Source: Marinobacter guineae
GTDB taxonomy: Bacteria; Pseudomonadota; Gammaproteobacteria; Pseudomonadales; Oleiphilaceae
Assembly: GCF_002744735.1 (NCBI RefSeq)
Contig: NZ_KZ319345.1
Span: 37,297 to 101,296 of the forward strand
DNA: 64,000 nucleotides
Direction: 5' to 3'
Shown: positions 57,959 through 64,000 of the stretch, in pieces
Layout of the letters: every line of letters begins with the position of its first letter
How positions within the stretch are numbered: the stretch's first letter is position 1
Made by a program: the position numbers and the translations under genes
The notes under the pieces: generated by a model
Databases searched by the model: none
What the model was told of the DNA's origin: nothing
The model's input: only the letters and a program-made list of their open reading frames with translations

Positions 57959-58162
57959 CCGCCCTGCCCTGCCCCTCCGAAAAAAGGAGGTTGGTGCCGG
58001 GTGCCCCCGGCCAGGCTCACCACTGAGCAGGTGACGCACCCGAGAGACCATACTGCGGTGAACGGGCATCCTTGCCTCATCTCGAACCAACGAGATAGCC
58101 AGAGTGTACCTGGAGTCGAGTTTATTGCCAGTAGCAGGTTTTGATCATGCCAAACGGTTCAT

Positions 58163-58178
58163 GTTTCCGGGCGGAAAC
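58163..58178. repeat. Palindrome copy 2, GTTTCCGGGCGGAAAC
   Basis: Intergenic copy with 7-base perfect arms and a GG centre, 15 bases before the end of the minus-strand gene at 58193. Confidence 0.65.
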
Positions 58179-58192
58179 GGATCCCCCGAAAA

Positions 58193-58606
58193 CTAGAAAG
58201 GGTTCGGGTTGCTTCTTTTTCTCTGCAAGAGCGATTGTTTGTTTTCTTCAAAAAACCGATTGATCGCCTGCTGGACATATTGGATCTGGGAGCTCAATCG
58301 ATGATCAAGCGCCGAATACCGGTCATCGATCTGCACTTTTGGGTTATCGTCCGTAAACCAGAGCTTCGTTCGACAGGGCCCTACCCCTGCCGGCATGCTA
58401 TAGAGGTTTATGTAGTAGCGAGGTTCTGAATTTAAAGAAGCAGACCATGCGTTGATCTTCACCCTGTAAGGCCTACAACTCCGCTCAATCTGCCCCATCT
58501 CTTCCCTGGAAATCATATCGCCGCTCTCTATGCGTTCACCCTTCTGACTCAGGATAGCAGCAGACGTTATGGGCGATACTAAAGATATACCCAAAGATTG
58601 ACACAA
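58193..58606 (-). CDS. Hypothetical protein, probably exported
   Basis: 137 residues. A short hydrophobic start (LGISLVSPITSAAILSQKG) could be a poor signal sequence; then IERSCRPYRVKINAWSASLN, EPRYYINLYSMPAGVGPCRT with a likely disulphide, and a charged C-terminal helix (AINRFFEENKQSLLQRKRSN). Unknown family. Start uncertain. Confidence 0.5.
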   Translation of the reverse strand: MCQSLGISLVSPITSAAILSQKGERIESGDMISREEMGQIERSCRPYRVKINAWSASLNSEPRYYINLYSMPAGVGPCRTKLWFTDDNPKVQIDDRYSALDHRLSSQIQYVQQAINRFFEENKQSLLQRKRSNPNPF

Positions 58607-58693
58607 TGCGGTAGAAATGTGAGTATTTGAGGGTGCCAGTAGTTAGCTGGCAGCGCGTTCGCCGGCGTCGAGGCGAGTTAGGAGAATCCCATC

Positions 58694-60373
58694 ATGAGTA
58701 CACTTGCGCTTGTTTCCGCACTGAAAGACCATTCCGAAGATTTCGAGTTTTATCCCACTACCGATGAGATGTTGAGTGCTGTCCGAAAGGACATACAGGC
58801 AATTCTTTCGGATCCGTTCAGCGACAAATACCCTATCTTTTCGGCGCTTGATGTCGGTGCTGGGGACGGGCGCGCCCTAATGCGTCTGACTGACGGCGAT
58901 CGATATGCCATTGAAAAGAGTCTGATGTTGGTTGAGCGCCAGGACCGAAGCATTGTCACTGTTGGAACTGACCTATTCGCCCAGGTGCTTTTAGATCTGC
59001 GATGCGATGTGATCTTTTCGAACCCGCCCTACTCTCACTTTGGAGCCTGGTCAGAAAAGATCGTTCGCGAAGCTAACGCAAAGCTTATCTACCTGATCAT
59101 TCCGGTACGTTGGCAGAACGATAAATCTCTGCAGTCTGCCATTGAAAGTCGAAAGGCCGAAACCGAAGTTTTGGCCCAGTTTTCTTTTGATACCCCCGAT
59201 GCCGACCGTCGCGCGCGCACTGTCGTTGATGTGGTCCGAATCCGCTTAGATAAACACAGCCACAATCGTGGCCGGAGCTATCGGTCTAACGAGTTGCGGG
59301 TGGATCCGTTTGATCTTTGGTTTGAGCAACACTTTGCTCCTCAATCTACGGTCGCGGATTGTTCCAATCTTGATCCAAAGGCAACCATTGAGGCCAGAGC
59401 CAAGAAGCGTATCAGTACCGGCCGGGAGTTAATCACTAGTCTCGGTCTGGTGCAGGCGTTGTCTGATTTTTACCAAAACGATCTATCGGATTTGGTCGGG
59501 GATTATGAGCGGATCTGCGGCCTCGATCCGGTGTTGCTTGGGGAGCTCGGGGTAAGCACCGAAGCCTTGGCCAAAGGGCTGAAGCTCAAGATTGAGGGCC
59601 TGAAGCACGTTTATTGGCATGAGCTGTTCGAGAATTTCCGGCCGGTTACCTCCCGGCTGGCTACGAAGACAAGGCAAAGGGTTATGGACAAATTACAGGC
59701 CTCGATGAGCATCGATTTCACGCCGGATAATGTGCATGCGCTCTGTGCCTGGCTCATTAAAAACTGCAATCAATACTTTGATGACCAGCTGATTGAGCTC
59801 GTGGAGCGAATGACCAAGAAAGCCAACGTCATAAATTACAAATCCAACGTCAAGACGTTTGCCGAGGAAGGCTGGCGTTACGGGCGCACGCCCGAGATCG
59901 AAAGGTACAAACTCGATCATCGGATTATCCTGGAGTGTTGGAAAGCGCTGGATTATGGGTATTTTGGAGATCAGTCCCCTACCCTCGATTCTACCGTGGC
60001 AGACCTTTTGAACGATCTAATGACCGTTGCTAATAATCTGGGATTTGAGACCAGGCATGAGGCGCCAGCGGGCCGGCGGGCATGGGAGGCTGGCCAGAAA
60101 GTGCTTTTTCATTTTACCGACCGAAAGACCGGGCAAAGAGCTGTCGCTTTCGAGGCAAAGGCTCACAAGAAGGGAACGCTACATCTGAAGGTAAATCAGC
60201 GTTTGATGTGCCGGTTGAACGTGGAATTCGGGCGCTTGAAAGGATGGGTGCGAAATGCCCAGGAGGCCGCTGACGAAATGGATATTTCTGTGACGCAAGC
60301 GCAAGCGGCCTTTCATTCGAACTTGCGGCTGGGTAATGATGCATTGTTGGCTTTGGCAGCACCGCTTCCGTAA
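58694..60373 (+). CDS. DUF4942 methyltransferase-like protein
   Basis: 559 residues from ATG 58694 with TTAGGAGA upstream. Residues 15-190 form a Rossmann methyltransferase: EFYPTTDEMLSAVRKDIQAI, motif I FSALDVGAGDGRALMRL, motif IV DVIFSNPPYSHFG. Residues 220-555 match DUF4942 (TGRELITSLGLVQALSDFYQ, VYWHELFENFRPVTSRLATK, EGWRYGRTPEIERYKLDHRI). NPPY suggests N6-adenine methylation of DNA. Such genes sit on plasmids and integrative elements and may protect them from host restriction; no cognate nuclease is beside it. Confidence 0.82.
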   Translation: MSTLALVSALKDHSEDFEFYPTTDEMLSAVRKDIQAILSDPFSDKYPIFSALDVGAGDGRALMRLTDGDRYAIEKSLMLVERQDRSIVTVGTDLFAQVLLDLRCDVIFSNPPYSHFGAWSEKIVREANAKLIYLIIPVRWQNDKSLQSAIESRKAETEVLAQFSFDTPDADRRARTVVDVVRIRLDKHSHNRGRSYRSNELRVDPFDLWFEQHFAPQSTVADCSNLDPKATIEARAKKRISTGRELITSLGLVQALSDFYQNDLSDLVGDYERICGLDPVLLGELGVSTEALAKGLKLKIEGLKHVYWHELFENFRPVTSRLATKTRQRVMDKLQASMSIDFTPDNVHALCAWLIKNCNQYFDDQLIELVERMTKKANVINYKSNVKTFAEEGWRYGRTPEIERYKLDHRIILECWKALDYGYFGDQSPTLDSTVADLLNDLMTVANNLGFETRHEAPAGRRAWEAGQKVLFHFTDRKTGQRAVAFEAKAHKKGTLHLKVNQRLMCRLNVEFGRLKGWVRNAQEAADEMDISVTQAQAAFHSNLRLGNDALLALAAPLP

Positions 60374-60376
60374 AAA

Positions 60377-60392
60377 GTTTCCGCCCGGAAAC
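60377..60392. repeat. Palindrome copy 3, GTTTCCGCCCGGAAAC
   Basis: Directly after the stop of the methyltransferase gene; CC centre, the reverse complement of the GG form. Confidence 0.65.
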
Positions 60393-60443
60393 AAATTGGA
60401 TGCAGCAGGGATTGGTCCTGCTAGGCTAAAGGTGACTAAAGAC

Positions 60444-60470
60444 GAAGGCTCGCGCGATCGCGGGCCTTTT
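60444..60470 (+). terminator. Rho-independent terminator
   Basis: GGCTCGCG and CGCGGGCC pair around CGAT with one T-G pair, followed by TTTT (60467-60470). Ends the methyltransferase transcript; palindrome copy 4 begins two bases later. Confidence 0.7.
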
Positions 60471-60471
60471 A

Positions 60472-60487
60472 GTTTCCGGCCGGAAAC
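60472..60487. repeat. Palindrome copy 4, GTTTCCGGCCGGAAAC
   Basis: Perfect form, between the terminator and the gene at 60526; only 95 bases from copy 3. Confidence 0.65.
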
Positions 60488-60525
60488 TCACCTTAAAATA
60501 CACGCCACTTGAACAAGGACAGTAA

Positions 60526-62088
60526 ATGGAAAGTATCAGCGGCGACAGGCTTCAAACCCTCCTGCAGACGATTTTGCAGTGTCGAACCCCTGATGAAGCA
60601 AGCCAATTTCTTAAGCGTGAAGCGAAAGATGGCGCTGAGATTTGCTTCGATGCGGTTGATTGGGAGCAGTTGCGGAGCGACATTGGCCAAAGAGATTTGA
60701 AATTTCCTTTTATTGGCTGGGGCACCAGGACTCTGCATTTCGGTAAGTGTGACTTCGGCGATGGTGATGTTACGTTTGCAGGGACGTTCCAAGGCGCTGT
60801 CGTGTTCCAGGACGCTCATTTTGGAAGCGGAACCTTATCCTTTGCTGGATCCTCGTTTGATGTATTTAAGTTCAAGGGAGGCTCCTTTAGTGGCCAAGGC
60901 AAGGTTCTGTTTAACGGTGCGAGGTTTTACAACAATGCCGAGATTCAGATTCAAGACTTAGGCGAGAAGCGTTTGAGCTTTGCGCCATCTAAGAAACCTG
61001 GGCAAGCTGACTCCTGCTGTGTGATGCAGGGTCCAAAATTCCACTTCCAAATCAAAGCGTCGACGGGCACCAGTATTTCATTCCGTGAAGCCATTCTGAA
61101 TGTAGGCGATCTGCTGCTGGACTTCGCGGGCGCTTCAAATCTGTCTCAGGTTGACTTCACAAAGACGGAGTGGCGAAGCGGAAACGTATGCGTGAATGGC
61201 CTGCGACTCGGATTCCCGGATCATGAAGGGACGAAGAACTATTTACGCTTCACCGATGCCAATTTCGAAGAAGTCAGGCGGCTGCGCTTCGATGGGCTCG
61301 GCATGGTAAGCGGGCATATGATCTTTGCGTTTACCAGATTTCCTGAGCGCGCAATAACAGAATTAAACTTCAGTGATCTTGGCCCTGGTGAGGTGGTATT
61401 CAAACAGGCCCACTTTCCTGGAATACTGGAATTTAGTCAAAAAGACGGAGAGGTGTTTACAAGCGAGCTCTCTTTTCGAGGATCCACCTTTAAGGGCCCA
61501 TTATTCATTAATGGACTGAAGTTTGGACCTGTTCCAAATCTAGTGGGTACTGAATTTCAAAAACACCTCAGTCTTACAGATGTGGAGTTTGGCTCCCAGA
61601 TGACCAGCAAGCAAAAGCGGCAGGAGCCCAACAGGGGCGCCAAACTGCAGCGAATCAAAGAGCTGGCAGAGGCTAACAAGGATCATGGCCTGGCGTTGAC
61701 GTGTCACGCCGAGGAAATGCGATTTAACCGTTTTCGCAGGAAAGGAGTTGGCAGGTTTCTCGCGGATACGCTCGACCTAATTTATGAGTGCACTTCCAAC
61801 TATGGGCAATCGATAGCTCTACCGATGCTTTGGCTCATTTTTACTTGGGCGGGTTTTGGCCTTATCTATCGTTATGTGTTCGATAGCATCGAGTCACCGT
61901 TGTTGTTCTCGTTTGCATGGACCTTCCCGTTTCTTCCTGCTGCGGGTGTTTTGCGCCTCATCGGGTTTCGGAACATTTTCGAGGATGCAGAACCCGCACT
62001 GTATGCCTTAATGGCAGCCCAGGGATTGATTGCAATCGCGCTTATCTTTCTTATAGGTCTCGGATTTCGGAATCGATTCCGGATCTAA
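60526..62088 (+). CDS. Beta-helix protein with C-terminal membrane helices
   Basis: 520 residues. Residues 60-370 form a right-handed beta-helix-like repeat (FGKCDFGDGDVTFAGTFQGA, VVFQDAHFGSGTLSFAGSSF, repeated F-x-G/A-x-F), related in look to pentapeptide-repeat proteins. After a charged helix (KRQEPNRGAKLQRIKELAEA) come three membrane helices (LPMLWLIFTWAGFGLIYRYV, LLFSFAWTFPFLPAAGVLRL, LYALMAAQGLIAIALIFLIG). The layout is known from pentapeptide proteins with an ion-channel-like end. A cytosolic sensor on a small membrane module is possible; function unknown. Confidence 0.7.
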   Translation: MESISGDRLQTLLQTILQCRTPDEASQFLKREAKDGAEICFDAVDWEQLRSDIGQRDLKFPFIGWGTRTLHFGKCDFGDGDVTFAGTFQGAVVFQDAHFGSGTLSFAGSSFDVFKFKGGSFSGQGKVLFNGARFYNNAEIQIQDLGEKRLSFAPSKKPGQADSCCVMQGPKFHFQIKASTGTSISFREAILNVGDLLLDFAGASNLSQVDFTKTEWRSGNVCVNGLRLGFPDHEGTKNYLRFTDANFEEVRRLRFDGLGMVSGHMIFAFTRFPERAITELNFSDLGPGEVVFKQAHFPGILEFSQKDGEVFTSELSFRGSTFKGPLFINGLKFGPVPNLVGTEFQKHLSLTDVEFGSQMTSKQKRQEPNRGAKLQRIKELAEANKDHGLALTCHAEEMRFNRFRRKGVGRFLADTLDLIYECTSNYGQSIALPMLWLIFTWAGFGLIYRYVFDSIESPLLFSFAWTFPFLPAAGVLRLIGFRNIFEDAEPALYALMAAQGLIAIALIFLIGLGFRNRFRI

Positions 62089-62097
62089 TAGATATAA

Positions 62098-62113
62098 GTT
62101 TCCGGCCGGAAAC
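62098..62113. repeat. Palindrome copy 5, GTTTCCGGCCGGAAAC
   Basis: Perfect form, nine bases after the stop of the beta-helix gene. Confidence 0.65.
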
Positions 62114-62238
62114 TCAGCGGCGTCACGTCGTAGAAGGCCTTCCCTCCAGGTTCTACTTTCTCCGATGAATATATAATATCATATAGGGATGTTAAGCGAC
62201 CTTTGAGGGAAGAAAAGCATGATTAATCGAGAGGCCCA

Positions 62239-62553
62239 TTGCCAGGGCTATGGTTTTCGAGAGGGTCAATCGTGAAAGTGGAATGCCCCGAATTCTACGG
62301 CGCCGTAATCGCCCAGGTCGCTGATGAAATAGGAGGCACCGCTGCTACCAGTTACTTGCCACCCAATTACTCGGGACGTTGTGCCGTCCTCTCTCAATCG
62401 TCGTTTGAAACGATTGCAATTCTCCCAAACGGACTGGAGGCCTTTCGAGTGGCGGCATATGCGATTACACCTGATGGGGGCTTTGGCTCGGTGGAGATTC
62501 AGCCTTCGCTTGAGTGTGAGACCCATAAATCCTTTATGGACTGGTTTGGCTGA
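62239..62553 (+). CDS. Small hypothetical protein
   Basis: 104 residues from ATG 62239, or 93 from GTG 62272 (VKVECPEFYGAVIAQVADEI). Then SYLPPNYSGRCAVLSQSSFE and TIAILPNGLEAFRVAAYAIT. No known family. The start is uncertain since neither site has a strong ribosome signal. An AT-rich promoter-like stretch (TATATAATATCATATAG) lies at 62169-62186. Confidence 0.5.
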   Translation: MPGLWFSRGSIVKVECPEFYGAVIAQVADEIGGTAATSYLPPNYSGRCAVLSQSSFETIAILPNGLEAFRVAAYAITPDGGFGSVEIQPSLECETHKSFMDWFG

Positions 62554-62587
62554 GAGCATTTCCGGGGGTGAACTGTGGTTCGGCTGT

Positions 62588-62603
62588 GTTTCCGGGCGGA
62601 AAC
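62588..62603. repeat. Palindrome copy 6, GTTTCCGGGCGGAAAC
   Basis: Intergenic copy, GG centre, 35 bases after the stop of the small gene at 62239. Confidence 0.65.
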
Positions 62604-62656
62604 AAATGAGGAACGTGAGCTGCTTTCCTTGAATGGCCTCGACTGGAAGGCAGAGG

Positions 62657-63316
62657 CTACTGGCATACCGATTCCCTCAAGCAAGTGAGTTCGTAGGCCT
62701 CTTCAAGTTCAGTGTTTTTGTCAGGGCTGCGGGTTGGGCAGTTTGGAAGAACATCCGGATCACTAATGCGAACTTCTTGCTTCGCAACGAAGTCTTTTCC
62801 ATCTAAGTCAGGATTTACGATTTCTATTTCCACTGATACCAAAGGATTGAGGCTGTATGATTTGACGGGCGCTGCTTTGTTCATGCTTGTTGGCGTCATA
62901 GTTGAAGCCGAGAATGCGGCACTCGGTTCAGAACGCGATTTAGAGACTTTAGGAATCGGGTTACGGCAGAGCTTGATGTCAAAATGGCCAGTTGAATAGG
63001 GCGCGATGTGAAAAGGGCCGTTGGAGGCATTGGCGTTAATTTTAAGCATGTTTCCAGGTTCGACCCAGATTTCACCGAATGACAAGCGCGCGCCCGTTGT
63101 GGTTGTTCCGGTCGAAAAGGTGATGCCGCCTGCATCGAAGGATTCGCCCGTTGGGTGAGAGCCAAATACGTCTATATCAACCCAACGAATATCCATTTGG
63201 TATGGATTTCGATTGGTGATTTCTGCAACGAGAAGGGCGGTTGAATCGGTAACCCTTTTCCGAAAGGTTACTTTTGGCTCAACCCAACCGCTCATTTCTT
63301 TGGGTTTGCGATCCAA
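62657..63316 (-). CDS. Hypothetical protein with beta-sandwich look
   Basis: 219 residues: VEPKVTFRKRVTDSTALLVA, EITNRNPYQMDIRWVDIDVF, GITFSTGTTTTGARLSFGEI, FHIAPYSTGHFDIKLCRNPI, then a polar stretch and VKSYSLNPLVSVEIEIVNPD with two late Cys (CPTRS, CLRESVC). Resembles one or two immunoglobulin-like or FxLYD-type domains. It overlaps the lipoprotein gene upstream by 25 bases, so the two are co-translated. The first Met may not be the start; a signal peptide is not visible. Confidence 0.55.
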   Translation of the reverse strand: MDRKPKEMSGWVEPKVTFRKRVTDSTALLVAEITNRNPYQMDIRWVDIDVFGSHPTGESFDAGGITFSTGTTTTGARLSFGEIWVEPGNMLKINANASNGPFHIAPYSTGHFDIKLCRNPIPKVSKSRSEPSAAFSASTMTPTSMNKAAPVKSYSLNPLVSVEIEIVNPDLDGKDFVAKQEVRISDPDVLPNCPTRSPDKNTELEEAYELTCLRESVCQ

Positions 63317-63774
63317 GCCTTTCGGGCTTCGATGGTACTCAGCAAGGATTTTACAAACTCTTCTCGTTGTTCTTCGCTTAGTTCAACGTTATCCAGGACA
63401 TCGCGAGTTACGCAAATCGAGTCTTGGTATGCGCTTCTCACTTCGGCTTCATCTGCACTTATCAGGGATTTGTAGGTAGCAGATCCTGTGATGCTGTTAT
63501 CGGTACTCGAACCAGCCTTACCTCCGATTTCAACACTGCCGTCGATCGTCTCAACTGTCTTGGTACGAGCTTTTAAGGCAGCAGTAACTTCGGCATTCTT
63601 CTTCAGAATCTCATTGAAGGTTAGCTTCACTGTTTGGTCCCGATACCTCGCGAAGGGAACACCTGGACATTCGCTGTGAAAAGCGATTTCGCCTTTTGGT
63701 AGCTCTGGTTCTCGTGGTTGCGAGGAACAGGCAGAAAGCATCAGGGCTGGAAGGAGGCAAAGTAAATATTTCAT
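63292..63774 (-). CDS. Lipoprotein of unknown function
   Basis: 160 residues from ATG 63774 with AAAGGGAA upstream (open frame to 63873 not used). MKYLLCLLPALMLSACSSQP has the lipobox LSAC (Cys 16). The mature part is helical and charged (VKLTFNEILKKNAEVTAALK, VRSAYQDSICVTRDVLDNVE, EEQREEFVKSLLSTIEARKA). Probably acts in the envelope with the protein encoded downstream. Confidence 0.7.
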   Translation of the reverse strand: MKYLLCLLPALMLSACSSQPREPELPKGEIAFHSECPGVPFARYRDQTVKLTFNEILKKNAEVTAALKARTKTVETIDGSVEIGGKAGSSTDNSITGSATYKSLISADEAEVRSAYQDSICVTRDVLDNVELSEEQREEFVKSLLSTIEARKAWIANPKK

Positions 63775-63894
63775 AACCAAGTTCCCTTTGTTGTTAATTA
63801 CAAAAAGGTCGGTAACCAACAAACTTCTACCTTGAAGATAATTTAATCCTATATGGTTTCGTAGAATTGGCAAGCTGGCAGAAAGTCGGCGTAA

Positions 63895-63910
63895 GTTTCC
63901 GGGCGGAAAC
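63895..63910. repeat. Palindrome copy 7, GTTTCCGGGCGGAAAC
   Basis: Intergenic copy, GG centre, upstream of the lipoprotein gene. From here to the end of the window only GC-rich sequence with short inverted pieces is seen. Confidence 0.65.
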
Positions 63911-64000
63911 TATCTAATCCATAACTGAGGCGGAGAGGGCACGCCCTACAGGCCGGGCTTCTCCGGGTTCGCTATTCGCTCATCCCGCGTTGCGGGACTG

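Noticed and set aside
1..64000. tRNA, rRNA and riboswitches
   Set aside because: Read by eye on both strands; no cloverleaf with conserved TTCGANNC arm, no rRNA-like segment and no known riboswitch core was recognised. A tRNAscan or Rfam search would be decisive.

Overview
The window looks like accessory DNA from a marine gammaproteobacterium of Marinobacter type. This is inferred from the dense set of cyclic-di-GMP and PAS/GAF signalling genes, DUF3135, PilZ and the codon style; no rRNA or marker gene fixes the species. A RepB (Rep_3) initiator with an iteron array, ParA/ParB and KfrA at 46.9-54.2 kb make a large plasmid, or an integrated one, the simplest reading of the whole piece. I saw no rRNA, tRNA or CRISPR array.

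Layout. 0.1-1.2 kb: a TacA/TacT-type toxin-antitoxin pair, then decayed DNA with a tyrosine-recombinase remnant. 1.95-4.4 kb: a three-gene operon (TIGR04255-like, helix-turn-helix, unknown with an SQDCDI motif). 4.4-15.6 kb: signalling genes, comprising a GAF/PAS remnant, a REC-HD-GYP phosphodiesterase, a giant Hpt-REC-REC-PAS-GAF hybrid kinase, an Aer-like chemoreceptor, a PAS-GGDEF cyclase, DUF3135, a 48-residue coupled ORF and a DUF3391-HD-GYP protein. 15.85-20.6 kb: a minus-strand operon of three roadblock-like proteins, an MglA-like GTPase, a probable winged-helix protein, an ABC-ATPase fused to a dual-specificity phosphatase, and a ferredoxin-truncated globin-zinc-ribbon fusion. It is bounded by a 32-nt direct repeat. 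21.1-30.4 kb: lipoproteins, a PilZ protein, three more GGDEF/EAL proteins and a frameshifted substrate-binding protein.

31.1-39.6 kb: a run of same-strand gene sets separated by attC-like sites with no integrase beside them, so a cluster of attC sites lacking an integrase (CALIN). The cassettes are unusually large. One carries a graspetide-like set (67-residue putative precursor, MvdD-like ATP-grasp ligase, membrane protein, all coupled by ATGA overlaps). One carries a TIR protein, a Thoeris ThsB-like TIR-like protein and a two-TM protein. One encodes a 905-residue Hsp70-like protein with two actin-type ATPase segments. 39.9-46.4 kb: a TrlF-type PHP/SMC-like ATPase and a type IIG restriction-methyltransferase on the minus strand.

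46.5-64 kb: plasmid backbone and plasmid cargo. RepB is followed by about 16 iterons, KfrA overlapping a frameshifted exported HNH nuclease, and the parA-parB operon with three downstream genes. Then come small conserved genes, a lipoprotein, a gene behind a consensus LexA box, a DUF4942 methyltransferase, a beta-helix membrane protein and two exported proteins. A 16-bp palindrome (GTTTCCGnnCGGAAAC) recurs seven times between 54.57 and 63.91 kb, mostly between genes. It is a candidate ParB centromere or global-regulator operator.

The best candidates for undescribed biology are the graspetide-like cassette, the GTPase/roadblock/ABC-phosphatase/globin operon, the split Hsp70-like cassette and the palindrome family.
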